This document shows, in pieces, positions 33,721-44,059 of a stretch of 64,000 bases of DNA (position 1 is the first letter of the stretch; the number at the start of each line of letters is the position of its first letter). The notes below the pieces were generated by a model. That model did no database searches. It worked only from the letters and a program-made list of their open reading frames with translations, and was not told where the DNA came from. Location of the stretch: positions 992,001-1,056,000 of the forward strand of contig MU008151.1 of NCBI GenBank assembly GCA_010909165.1, written 5' to 3'. The position numbers and the translations under genes were made by a program. This DNA is from Anthoceros angustus. Its lineage: Eukaryota > Streptophyta > Anthocerotopsida > Anthocerotales > Anthocerotaceae.

Positions 33721-34909
33721 AGTGATGTGCAGACATCGAGCGCGAGAGAAGAAAGCCAGCGATCGTCAGATGTCACATATCAATTGCAATAACCCTCCGG
33801 AACTGCGGTACTGATCGCCGTTTCCCGCCCTCAACACTCCTCCAGCACGCCGAGAGAGGTCCGGGCCATTACTATGTGCAATCGCGCCCCCAAAACTTAT
33901 CATCCCGCTGTTTGCCAGAGACATAATTGGATGCCTGTATATGCTGCATGGGAACATGTGCCCCGTTATTAAGGCGATCGACGGAGGCGACGCGCGCTTG
34001 CCGCCTCTCCAAACAGAGTAGCCGGGTCAAGGGATGTCGCCATTAAGTGCGATAAGAGCGTGAAGGGCAGCATGTCTGATTGAAGATAAACGCTATGAAC
34101 CCGCGTGGGAGAAAACGCCCCTCGCTGCATGCGGAGCGCGCAGTAAGGAAGGGTTGATGGGCACGCCACAGGCCAGAGACATTCTGCAATGGAGCGGAGG
34201 CTCCATATCGCGCGCTCCGTGGTTCGCAAAAGGTTCCGGATGTCTTGTCTGTTTTGCACACGCAATGCAAAGAAAGAAGGCCGCCCATGGAAGTGACCAG
34301 CCGCACGATGTGGCGCGAAGTCAAGGCCTGCCATTTCGTCAACTCCGTACGCAGGAAATGCCATTTGTCCTGTGCAATACATTGCATACACCTGATCGCA
34401 TGCATTTATACCGATGAACCCCGGCCTTGTTTCCAAATGCCGGCTTCCAATTTTGTAACTCATTATCACGAGCGGACATGGCAAATTTGTCGATTTTCAT
34501 GTCTGCACGGCCTTCGACACATAGGAGGCGGGTGAAGCAGTGGCCAGTATTTCTGTACCACCATCCTTGGGTTTTGGTGTACCATGAAAATGGACTTTGT
34601 ACAGTAACAGGACAATGAAAACAAAGCCACCCTGAAAACTAGCCTACGGAAATGAACTAACAACTCCTGGAGAAAGAAGAACAAGTGTTTCATGCCAGAG
34701 TATAGAAGAGGGGGAAGCATAGCAACCGAGAGAAAAGAAGGATGGGAAGAACATTCAATTCTTTGCAGTGCAACGTGGAAGGGACATGTAGCGGAGAACA
34801 AGTTACTCCGCTTGTAGTGAAGGGAGTTTCCACGTGCTAGAACACAATGTTAGAGGAGGGAACTATTGGAAAACACATTGTGCAGATAATGATGGGATTT
34901 CACCTATCT
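33721..34909. other. Unassigned sequence, no supported gene
   Basis: GC content falls back to normal. Overlapping frames at 33969-34484 (minus) and 34154-34535 (plus) have no motif. I see no repeat or RNA gene. Confidence 0.45.
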
Positions 34910-35200
34910 CGATATATATAGACATATAGTTTGTTTATGCCTATATGTCTGCATGTCTATATATGTCTGCATTCCTGCAGATATAGACATGTATGACATA
35001 TAAGTTAATTTCCTTAGCCTATGGCGCAGGAACATTGTACAGGATGATGCGAAAGAAAGCCATGGGACAAGGGAAGAGGAGGGGAAAACTGGAAAACAAC
35101 TTCTGCAACAGCATGTTTGTTTCTCCCCGTACTCCTGCATATATAGGCATATATTTCATATACATTATTCGGTATATTGCATATATGTGTACATATACTT
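34910..35200. repeat. TATATGTCTGCA-type AT-rich low-complexity sequence
   Basis: Repeated TATATAGACATAT, TATATGTCTGCA and CATATATAGGCATATAT words make several short palindromes. It is non-coding and lies directly before the 296-bp satellite, whose unit also contains CTATATATGCAGGAG. Confidence 0.6.
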
Positions 35201-35221
35201 TTTTTCTTGACTTATTCAAAT

Positions 35222-36146
35222 AGCTCCTTGGCCTTTGGTGGAAGGGACATTGCATGCATTGGTTTTTGGAAGGGAGGTGAAGAATGAATGTCTATATATG
35301 CAGGAGGGAAGTAAAATGCGAACATGGTGGTCCACAAGTTTGGGTCCATTTTTTCTCTCCTCTAACCTTGGCACATTTCAAATTGTTCCATGCACCATGG
35401 GCAAAGTTCCTTGGCCCATGGCGAAGGAACTTTTTCCAGGGTGCATGTAGAAGATTGCCTCCTTTTATTCCCCTCTCCGTCGTTCCGCTATGACAAATTT
35501 TTTCTCATGAATTATTCAAAAACCTCCTTGGCCTTTGGTGGAAGGGACATTGGATGCCATGGTTTTTGGAAGTGAGGTGAAGAATGAATGTCTATATATG
35601 CAGGAGGAGAGTAAAATTCCAACATGGTGGTCCACAAGTTTGGGTCCATTATTCCCTCCTCTCTGTAGGCACATTGCAAATTGTTCCATGCACCATGGAC
35701 AAAGTTCCTTGGCCCATGGCGAAGGAACTTTTTCCGTGGTGCATGTAGAAGATTGCCTCCTTTTATTCCCTCCGCTGCTATGACAATTTTTTTCTCATGA
35801 ATTATTCAAAACCTCCTTGGCCTTTGGTGGAAGGGACATTGGATGCCATGGTTTTGGAAGTGAGGTGAAGAATGAATGTCTATATATGCAGGAGGAGAGT
35901 AAAATTCAACATGGTGGTCCACAAGTTTGGGTCCATTATTTCCTCCTCTCTGTAGGCACATTGCAAATTGTTCCATGCACCATGGACAAAGTTCCTTGGC
36001 CCAAGGCGAAGGAACTTTTTCCAGGGTGCATGGAGAAGATTGCCTCCTTGTATTCCCATCTCCGTCGTTCCGCAATGACAATTTTTTTCCCATGAATTAT
36101 TCAAAAACCTCCTTGGCCTTTGGTACAAGGGACACTGCATGCCATG
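35222..36146. repeat. Tandem satellite, unit about 296 bp, 3.1 copies
   Basis: Units begin with CTCCTTGGCCTTTGG at 35222, 35524, 35813 and 36109, so periods are 302, 289 and 296. Each full unit contains CATGGTGGTCCACAAGTTTG, GTTCCATGCACCATGG, CCTTGGCCCATGGCGAAGG and ends with a T-rich stretch before ATTATTCAAA. The fourth unit stops after GATGCCATG-like sequence at 36146, where a CACTA end begins. Confidence 0.9.
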
Positions 36147-36375
36147 CACTACTAGGAAAAGTATACTTTTACTAATTGAAGTTTTACAACGGGGGTGCAT
36201 TTTACCACGGCCGCCCATTTTACTACGTCAATTAAAGGCACCGTTTCAAGTCCATGTATTATTTTCATGTATAGCCCAATTTTACTAGGGCTCATTCCAA
36301 TTTTACTCAGGGCTTTTTGCCAAAGGCGCAAAAGCTTACGTGGCAAATCAAAAAGGACTTTACTACGGGGCACTT
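36147..36375 (+). mobile_element. CACTA (En/Spm-type) transposon left end with subterminal repeats
   Basis: CACTACTAGGAAAAG at 36147 matches the classical CACTA terminal inverted repeat. In the next 200 bases the word TTTAC occurs about seven times, mostly as TTTTACTACG, TTTTACTAGG or TTTTACCACG, which is how subterminal transposase-binding repeats of this superfamily look. It cuts the fourth satellite unit. No matching inverted right end is seen in the window, so the element is truncated, rearranged, or extends past 64000. Confidence 0.75.
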
Positions 36376-37715
36376 AGATGTACAAACAACATAACAGATA
36401 ACAAACGAAAAGAAAGAACTCACATGCTTGAACCGTCGGATGAGAACTGCTGGAAGGTCTAAAAGTTGATTATCGAGACGGTCTAAAAGAGAGGATATGG
36501 GGCGGTGCCCCAAAACACAACAGGGCTAGACATTGTTAGAGTTGTTATTCCTTCCACTTTCTCGTTAAGGATGACACATAGAACCCGCCTAAAAATACAC
36601 CACATATGGGAAAAATAAAGTGAAAACCCTTTTTCAAGTACAACAAGAGTTAGACGTACAAACAACCATAGATGTACAACATATACATCGACCACACAAG
36701 TAAAACAATCAAGCGCTCATTGGACAACACAGACTCATCCATGCCACACAACAACACATATTTCTAGATTAGAATCGGAAAACATCCAAAGATGTTGGGA
36801 GGCAAACCTCAAAAGCGTTGCACACTTCAATACCGCACATAAACACCGGTCTATGAGATTAAGCTCCAAGACATGCACACAATACACCATGCCCAATCCA
36901 GTTCACTTTTCAATAGACACAATACGGATGAGTGATTACCAAATCTACAAGCGGGGTCTTCAACGACAAGCGAGCTGCAAAAGCGACTTATCGGACACTG
37001 CTGCAAAGTCAACTTATAACGACACAACAAACCGCACAACAACAAGAGCAAAAACAATAGACAAGGAGGCAAGAACAAACAACGCTACACAACGCACAAC
37101 AACACTACGAGACAAACAAAGTCCTTACGAGCGAAGTCAAGTAGGATCACATGACGAAGACAAGAACAAAGTAGACGGATGATACCATACAACTAAACCA
37201 AAGGACAACAAGGACCATACATAGGGACACTTCCAACAAGCAAATAAAAGGATTGTAGAAGGACAAATAAAGATACTATTATCACAAATGCATCGTGAAC
37301 AAAACTCAACCGAAGCAACACTCAAAAGCTCTAAGTCAAGTTCTGGTCGATTTCATAAAAGGAACCGGAGGGTCGTTTTCATAAAAGCAAGCGACCACCA
37401 TTGACGCTTCAACAACAAACACGATGTACAACGAACAACAACAATACGGAACAAGAGGAGCGGAGGCGTATCGGCAAAGACAAATCGGATAGCAATTGAG
37501 CATCGAGACATCTTCTAGCAATATAGACAAGCACGCAGAGAACAAGATCATCGACCGGGAAAGACACACGCGATAAGGCCAAGACCGAGCGGCGGAATAC
37601 ACCGCGCCATTTGACACCAAAACCGCACAAACAACAAGAGCAAAAACAATAGACAAGGAGGCAAGAGACACGTAAGCGCAAATGGACAGCGATTTCAAAA
37701 GGGAGCGATAGACCT
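36376..37715. repeat. CACTA-associated internal block, copy 1
   Basis: Begins AGATGTACAAACAACATA and is repeated in the same orientation at 62679-64000, with CAGCGATTTCAAAAGGGAGC near the end of both. It is rich in ACAAC and AAAAC words on this strand. In the second copy the block lies next to the 5' end of a minus-strand gene; here it is joined directly to the CACTA subterminal repeats. I infer that the gene has been deleted from this copy. Minus-strand open frames are low-complexity and cysteine/valine-rich and I do not call a gene. Confidence 0.75.
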
Positions 37716-37724
37716 TAACCTTTA

Positions 37725-38125
37725 TCAGAAACCTTGGCCTTGTGTCAAAACACCTTGGCCTTCGGACTAAGCAACAACACAGGCCTTAGAAGCAAAGACC
37801 TTGACCTTGGGCTGGAAACCCTTGGCCTTGAAAACAACCTTCAAAGCAGGCAGCAAAGCGACCTTTGCCTTGAACAAACTTTCTGAGACCTTGGCCTTGA
37901 GCGAAGGGCGTAAAACCTTAGCCTTTGGAGAAGGCTGAAAGAACGGCTCAAAACTTGAACAAAGGCCTTAGCCTAGAACACCTTGGCCTTGAAGGCTACA
38001 AAAGGACTTAGCCGACACAAACAACCTTGGCACCGAAACTAGAACTACGCTCCTAAGCCTTGAGCAAAGCCTGGATGCACCTTGGCCTCAACGAAGATGC
38101 GAAGGCCTTGGCCTTGACAAGACGG
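37725..38125. repeat. CCTTGGCCTT-rich low-complexity stretch
   Basis: The word CCTTGGCCTT or a one-base variant recurs roughly every 20-40 bases about fifteen times. Spacing is irregular, so it is not a strict tandem array. The 296-bp satellite unit also starts with CCTTGGCCTTTGG. Non-coding on both strands as far as I can see. Confidence 0.6.
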
Positions 38126-38227
38126 AATACCTTGGCTCGAAACTAATCAGCGAGACGCGCTAAGCTGCGGAGGTTGGACCACCTAGGCCTCAAAAGGAAG
38201 AAAGAAAAGACCTTGGGCTTTGGAGAA

Positions 38228-38560
38228 GCCGTTTATATAGGCCACCAAAACCCTAACCATTCTCCCTCTGCCGGGCGTTCTCTCTCTACCAAACTGATTT
38301 GAATTAATCAACCTAACATTCCGAGCCGAATCCAAACCTACGAGGTTCGCCGCCGCCGCCTGTTCAACCAAACCTAGGTTCCGATTCCAAACCTAGCCTA
38401 ACCGCACCAAACCTAATCTCCGAGCCCGGCGGGCGTGGCCAGCTTCGTCCAACCACGCACCGCATACCCCGTCGAACCATCTAGAACCCTAAGTTTTCGA
38501 TTTAAACATACACATAGGGTTTCGCTCACTTCGCCCAACACGCCGTTGCTCTTCCTTTGT
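38228..38560 (+). promoter_or_regulatory. Promoter-like region with TATA box and AAACCCTAA elements
   Basis: TTTATATAGG at about 38231 resembles a TATA box. It is followed by ACCAAAACCCTAACC (a telo-box-like plant 5' element), a CT-rich stretch, a run of CCG triplets, and a second AACCCTAA near 38484. This is how many plant gene and LTR leaders look. No secure coding start follows; the 122-codon frame at 38435 has no known motif. Confidence 0.4.
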
Positions 38561-40099
38561 TCCCACCGTCGATCACGACCTTTGGCGGTCGGCGGCATCT
38601 CTGATCGGCGCCTTTGCAGTGTGTTCCGCTTGTGGTGTCCTCGGGAAGCTCGACGCATCGGCTCCACTTCCCTTCATCTAGGTCGCCACCACACCACGTC
38701 GATGGGCTCTCTTTTCAGTCGCCTAGTCTCTGGTTCCAGTCCCTCAATTGCATGTGTCATTCAATTGCACTCTTTGATATTGGTTCTGCTGGGAACTATC
38801 TGATCAAGTTCATTTTGCAGCCCACACCAGTGGCATCCAGCTCACGCTTAGCTCCTGCCGCCGCCAATTGGACAACAGGTTCGTTTTGGCTTCCTCCGGA
38901 GGTGCGACGTCAAGCACAGTAACGTCGTGCCGGTTCTCCTTACTCTTTCGTTCTAGCCCTTTCGCCCAGCATGTCGGCGTGGCTATTGGGTCCAGCCCAC
39001 ATCGTTTCATGCAGGATCTCCCTCCAGGCTTTTGGTTCCGATCCGACCGAGTTCTCTGTGCCTTTGCACCGAAGGGTTAGCTGGAAATGTTCTCTTGTGG
39101 GTTATGGTGCTCTTCCTTTGTTCCCACCGTCGATCACAATTTTCTGTTTGGTCTTTGCCGCGATCGCTTTCGGTGACCAGTGGGTTAGTTGCTAAGTTGC
39201 TCTCTTGGTCTTGTTTTTCTCTCATTGTTTTACTACATGCCTTGTCCCTTCTTACCCACATGGCTTGTCCTGCCAGTTCCTCTCTCCTTGCGTGTCGACA
39301 CAGCATCCGACTGAGTTTTCAATTGGTTGCTTGGTATATCGAGGTGTAAGCCGGAGGCTCTTTGCCTGCTTTGCCATAGTTGTCACCGTAAGCACATCCT
39401 CTTTTGGTGTTGGCGCATGTGGCGATTACTTCAAGTTTCTCTCGACGAAAAGGACCAAGTTTGTAAATCTCGGTTGGTCTCATCACATCCTCATTAGTTG
39501 GGCATGATTGGTAAACGGCATGGAGTCTTTGATGGGCTAGTGTTTTCAATGCACATTTGTCATGCACTTAATAAACTCACGACCCTCTCCTCCTCCAGAA
39601 TTGAGTGCGCCAAAGGTCACGCAAGAAGGCGCCATCCTAGTGTAATCGTCCCGTCACAATAATTCTATGGTGTCATTTGAACGACGTGTCCGGAGGGTTG
39701 GGCCGGTGGGAAACTAATGCATGATTGGGTTGGAGCGGGGTAAGGGGTTCGTCAGCAAAAAGAGTCTCGTTCTTGAAGTCTTTTCGAACATAGCTATCCT
39801 GCGTAAAACATGAATCTTGTGTGCGAGTTTGAGAACATATTCGCGCTTGTTGCTTCCAACAATTCGGATTGGTGATGACGAGCTTTTAACAAAATTCGAT
39901 GCGGATCTTGCGACAATTGGTTTCGCGTGAAGCATCAAACGACGATCGTGGGGTAATACCTTGCTCAACCCGTCGCTTTGGCGCAATGCGTCTTGTCGAT
40001 CGGTTGTGATGGTGTCACTATGATGTGTTGATGGCTTTTCATTTGAATCGGGATGGAATCGACAACGAAAGCAATAACGATTTTCAAATCCAAGAAGGT
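38561..40099. other. Unassigned, possibly transposon-derived sequence
   Basis: A 25-base sequence (GCTCTTCCTTTGTTCCCACC plus CGTCGATCAC) occurs at 38548 and again at 39110, which shows internal duplication. Overlapping frames on both strands lack motifs. No LTR or terminal repeat was found. Confidence 0.4.
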
Positions 40100-41860
40100 A
40101 CTTGATTGCTACTATTATACGCTTCTTACTTTGCTTTTACTTTTACTTTTACTTATATCTATCGTGTCAACCCCCAGAAGAACTCACATGGCGCCACCAC
40201 AGCGCCATTGACAAATTACTTCCCACCCATGGGGATCCAGGATATGACGCTAACGCAGAGTTTGAACCACCACTGGAGATCGGAAAGATCGTAGAAAAGG
40301 TATTCGTGAAAAATGATTCTTGTTAGTCTGTATTCTCGTTGGTCGAGTCTAACAAAACCCGTGGGTTTCATCCTCTGCTGAGCACACAATGTTCTCTGTG
40401 ATGGACAAACAAGACCTTAAGCATCTTGCGAGATGCTTGATTGAATAAGATAAAGAAGGTAAGCACTTTTCTTATTTCATAAACTTGATCTAAGTATGCT
40501 CGAATCCAAAATCTTAACCCTAAATTTATCTCTGCGGGATATAAAAAGAACCTTGAACAACGACTCAATTGGGCTGAAGCGTACACACTTGTGGAAAGGT
40601 TTAATGGACACCGATTTCAATGCAAACAATGTTGGAGGGATATCAAAGTTCCATCCAGCGATCGAGGTAATCAAATTAACATTCATACCTTCTTTGCTTC
40701 TTCACATTTACCTTCTTACTTGGCATTCTGAGAATCTTTGGAAAACGCCAAAAAATATAAAGGACAAAGTCGATGAGATTGACAACAACATTGACAATGC
40801 GCCATCTCAATCAATTACAAAATGTATTTTGTATTTAATTTGTTTTAATATGATTTTGGTTTAAGAAAGTAATGATTTTGGTTTTGATCGTGCAAAAAGA
40901 AAAATAGATGACTTCATGGAGAATGGACCAACTTACGGGCCGTCACTTGAGTTCACCGAGTTTGGAAAGTGGATGAGCAATTTTCAATATCCACCACTTT
41001 TGAAGACTTTAAATCTAAGTATCGCAATTTGGGAGCATAGTCTAAAAGAGCAAATGACCCATCTTGAATGAAGATGGGTCCAACCCACATTCGAAAGCGA
41101 TCAGAGATCCAAGCAAGTAAGCCGAAACTCCCTTTCTCTCTTATTTTTTACATATAATTCTATGTAATGTAATGTATGCATTGAATGCGAGATAGGGCAG
41201 CAATTGAAAATAAGGAGTTGAAAGCAGCAGACTTGTTGTCTCTCATGGAAGAACCGGAGACAACGAAAAATATTCAAAAGGTACATCGTTTGAAAGATAA
41301 TATCTTGCATTCCAGATGAATTCTAATGTTTTATGTTTCTTGAACATACGATCACATTTCCGCAGTGGAATCTTCACAAAGACGTGTTTAACGCTTGTCG
41401 AAAAGGTATATGCAAAGAAAGATCTTCTCCGAATTGAAATGGAGGTAAATGACTAATTACTTTTACTTTTTGTTTGTAGTTATCGAGAATCAAAACGAGT
41501 TGTTTTCACTCTTTGAGGTGAGTACTAAAGTTAAAAACAAATATGTTTTATATATGAATTCGACAATGGTTTAAATTGAAAATATTCTCGCTTGGATGAA
41601 ATATTCGAAATGATTATACATTTATCCGGACCATACAATCAGCAGCTCAAAAGTACTATTCGAAGAAGGCACGAACCATTTTACACTCCATCTACTCCAA
41701 TAGAAGATGAGTAGAATTTACCAAAACCATTTGAATTACCTTACACTGGCGAAGGTAATGCTTTTATTGTGTAAAAGGATTCAAAAAGCAAATGAATGAA
41801 GCAATGAAAATGAGAGAGAGAGAAATGACATATAAGATGGGTGGTTTAGGCACCAAGTCT
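40100..41860 (+). other. Decayed coding-like sequence, origin unknown
   Basis: Begins with a CTTTTA microsatellite (40127-40155). Short protein-like stretches occur on the plus strand, such as KIDDFMENGPTYGPSLEFTE near 40900-40960, broken by stops and AT-rich, intron-like sequence. I do not recognise the family. It could be a remnant of a transposon gene with introns. Confidence 0.35.
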
Positions 41861-42289
41861 ATCTGAGTTCACAGACCTCGGCTCCTCAGCGCATCGGGAT
41901 TAGGCGCGTCGGCCCCAGTTCGGCCGCTCCCTTGAGGCAGCGCGTCGGGCACGGCCTAGAACGGTCTCGGCCTCACGGCCTCGACCGCTCGCCGTGACGC
42001 CTCCGTTCTAATACATGGCACTCCCCATCGTAGGGAGGACGAGGGCATGGCACTCACCGAGGGAGGGGAGGCACCCCCTACGCGAGCGGTGGGGCGGAGA
42101 AGTGCAGGTTAAGGTAGTAATGAGGCACGTGAAGGTAACAAGGGTATGTATACTACATGTATGTATGTGTGGGTAGTATGTAGGGTGACTGGTGGCCCTA
42201 CATGGGTAGGATGTAGGTAGGGTGAGAGTGTCTCCCTCGTAACTAGGCAGGCAGATAGGTAGGTAGATAGGTAGGTAGGGTGAGAGTGT

Positions 42290-42530
42290 CTCCCACCGTA
42301 GGGAGTGGCGAGGTCTCCCACCGTAGGGAGTGGCGAGGTCTCCCACCGTAGGGAGTGGCGAGGTCTCCCACCGTAGGGAGTGGCGAGGTCTCCCACCGTA
42401 GGGAGTGGCAGGTCTCCCACCGTAGGGAGTGGCGAGGTCTCCCACCGTAGGGAGTGGCGAGGTCTCCCTACCGTAGGGAGTGGCGAGGTCCCCACCGTAG
42501 GGAGTGGCGAGGTCTCCCTCGTAGGGAGGA
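42290..42530. repeat. 25-bp minisatellite, array 1, about 10 units
   Basis: The unit is CCCACCGTAGGGAGTGGCGA plus GGTCT. Periods are 24-26 bp. Units are contiguous with no spacers. Each unit holds the near-palindrome CCCACCGTAGGG. Open frames in it are a product of the repeat, not a gene. Confidence 0.9.
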
Positions 42531-42775
42531 CGAGGCATGGCACCCCACCGAGGGAGGGGAGGTGCACCCCACGCGAGTGTGAAGGAGAAGTCCTGACAAA
42601 GTTAAGGTAGTACGAGGGTAGTGTAACAAGGGTATGTATACTACATGTATGTATGTGGGTAGTATGTAGGGTGACTGCGGTGGTGGCCCTACATGGGTAG
42701 GGATGTAGGTAGGGTGGACTCTCACGTAACCAGGTAGGTAGATAGGTAGGCAGGCAGATGGGTAGGGTGAGAGTG

Positions 42776-43010
42776 TCTCCCACCGGAGAGGTCCCCACCG
42801 TAGGGAGTGAGGTCCCCACCCAGGGAGTGGCGAGGTCCCCACCAGGGAGTGGCGAGGTCCCCACCGAGGGAGTGGCGAGGTCCCCACCGAGGAGTGGCAG
42901 GTCCCCACCGTAGGGAGTGGCGAGGTCTCCCACCGAGGGAGTGGCAGGTCTCCCACCGTAGGGAGTGGCGAGGTCCCTACCGTAGGGAGTGGCGAGGTCT
43001 CCCACGGCGC
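42776..43010. repeat. 25-bp minisatellite, array 2, about 10-11 units
   Basis: Same unit as array 1 but more degenerate; several units lose GT or TA from the palindrome core (CCACCGAGGGAG, CCACCAGGGAG) and the period varies from 22 to 25. Confidence 0.9.
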
Positions 43011-43270
43011 TGGCGGGCGACTAGGAAGTTGTTAAAGAGGACTAGCATGCAACATGGGAAGTTGTTAAAGAGGACTGATATGCAACATGGCAAGGAATCG
43101 ACGGCCTATATCAAGGAGTTTCACCGTCACTACCAAAGGGCCATGCAAGTGTGTAGGGGTGGCACCTAGGAAGCTCGCGAGGAATCGCGAGGAAGAGCTT
43201 GTGCATTAGGGAGTGACACCTAGGAAGCTGCGAGGAATCGCGGAAGAGCTTGGTGCATGCAAGGAAAGCT
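43011..43270. repeat. Two short tandem duplications
   Basis: GAAGTTGTTAAAGAGGACT followed by ATGCAACATGG is present twice with a 33-bp period (43025 and 43058). CACCTAGGAAGCT and GAGGAATCGCG with AAGAGCTT is present twice with a period of about 54 bp (43163 and 43217). Confidence 0.8.
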
Positions 43271-44059
43271 AGAGCAAGGACTTGGTGAGAACGCGTGCCG
43301 TGTGTGTGCAAGGAGAAGGAGGTGTGCGTGCATAAGGAGTTGTGTGTGAAGGATTTGAAGCACGACTGAAGAGGGCAAGGCGCTGATTTTTTTGTGCCCA
43401 CCTTGCAAGTGAGGGATTTGGGCGCATAAGGAGTGTATGTTGTGAGGACATCAAGTTTGAGCTAGGTGGGACTGTGGAGTGAAGAGGAAGTAAGTGGAAA
43501 AGGGTGAAGTTGCTCTCTTGGTGGATTTTGTGGCGAGTGAAGAAAGCTTGCAATTGCGTGGGGCGGGGGAGCCGAGAAGAGCCCAACACATCCGGCGGTA
43601 TATGGAAGGCCGTGAGGATGACTCGGAGGTAGAGGAAGGCATGGAGCAAGATCCGCTCACGGGACCTTCTTGCGGTGGAGGCGTGGAGGCGGTAGGGCCA
43701 TAAGAAGTTGACCCTACGTCCGTAGGGAGGTGTAGAGGGTGGCCCTACATCCGTAGGATCACCGATGCGGCGACATCTAGGGGTAATTGAAGAGGTTGGT
43801 GGTAGCTTGGGCGTGGGCTCATTGCTTGGGGGAGACTTTCTTTAGAGGAGGAGGCATTAATGCTTGTCAACCCAAGAGGGTGTGTTGACTAGCTAGATAG
43901 GAATGTTGGCGAGCCATTAAGGCTCACATAGGTGAAGTTGCTAGAATAGAATTTTACCCAAGATGCTTGGATGTCAGAACTTAAAGTCTGGCAATAGGAT
44001 ACACTAGAATAAGGAGTGAGGCAGTGCTAGGAGGGCGCGCCAGGGGGAGGTTGTATGTG
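43271..44059. other. Unassigned, probably LTR-element sequence
   Basis: A plus-strand frame at 43494-43703 ends in an acidic REDDSEVEEGMEQD stretch but has no family signal. CCCTACGTCCGTAGGG near 43713 and CCCTACATCCGTAGG near 43743 are short palindromes related to those in the arrays at 42.3 kb. Their shared motif suggests that this belongs to the LTR-like region on its right. Confidence 0.35.

Larger units (their letters stand above)
42010..43010. repeat. Tandem duplication of about 500 bp, each half ending in a minisatellite
   Basis: The order repeats twice: CATGGCACTC/CATGGCACCC, GAGGGAGGGGAGG, ACGCGAG, GTTAAGGTAGTA, AACAAGGGTATGTATACTAC, ATGTAGGTAGGGTG, a TAGGTAGA run, GGTGAGAGTGTCTCCCACC, then the 25-bp array. 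First half 42010-42530, second half about 42531-43010. Confidence 0.8.

Noticed and set aside
34154-34535. Plus-strand frames with cysteine and histidine residues suggestive of a zinc finger
   Set aside because: No regular C-x-x-C spacing, and they overlap a longer antisense frame. No support for a gene.
36851-37698. Minus-strand hydrophobic, cysteine-rich frames that could pass as membrane proteins
   Set aside because: They come from ACAAC-rich sequence (TTG/GTT on the other strand). The second copy at 62.7-64 kb has different frame breaks.
38435-38803. 122-codon gene behind the promoter-like region
   Set aside because: Overlaps an antisense frame, no motif, and a part of it is repeated out of frame at 39110.
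40868-41070. Known transposase or gag assignment for the FMENGPTYGPSLEF stretch
   Set aside because: The short protein-like sequence alone does not fit any family I can name with confidence.
42109-43005. 298-codon minus-strand frame
   Set aside because: It is the 25-bp repeat read through, since a period that drifts around 24-25 keeps frames open. Not a protein.
42290-43010. CRISPR-like look of regular 25-bp repeats
   Set aside because: Units are contiguous with no unique spacers, and the setting is plant transposon DNA. This is a minisatellite.
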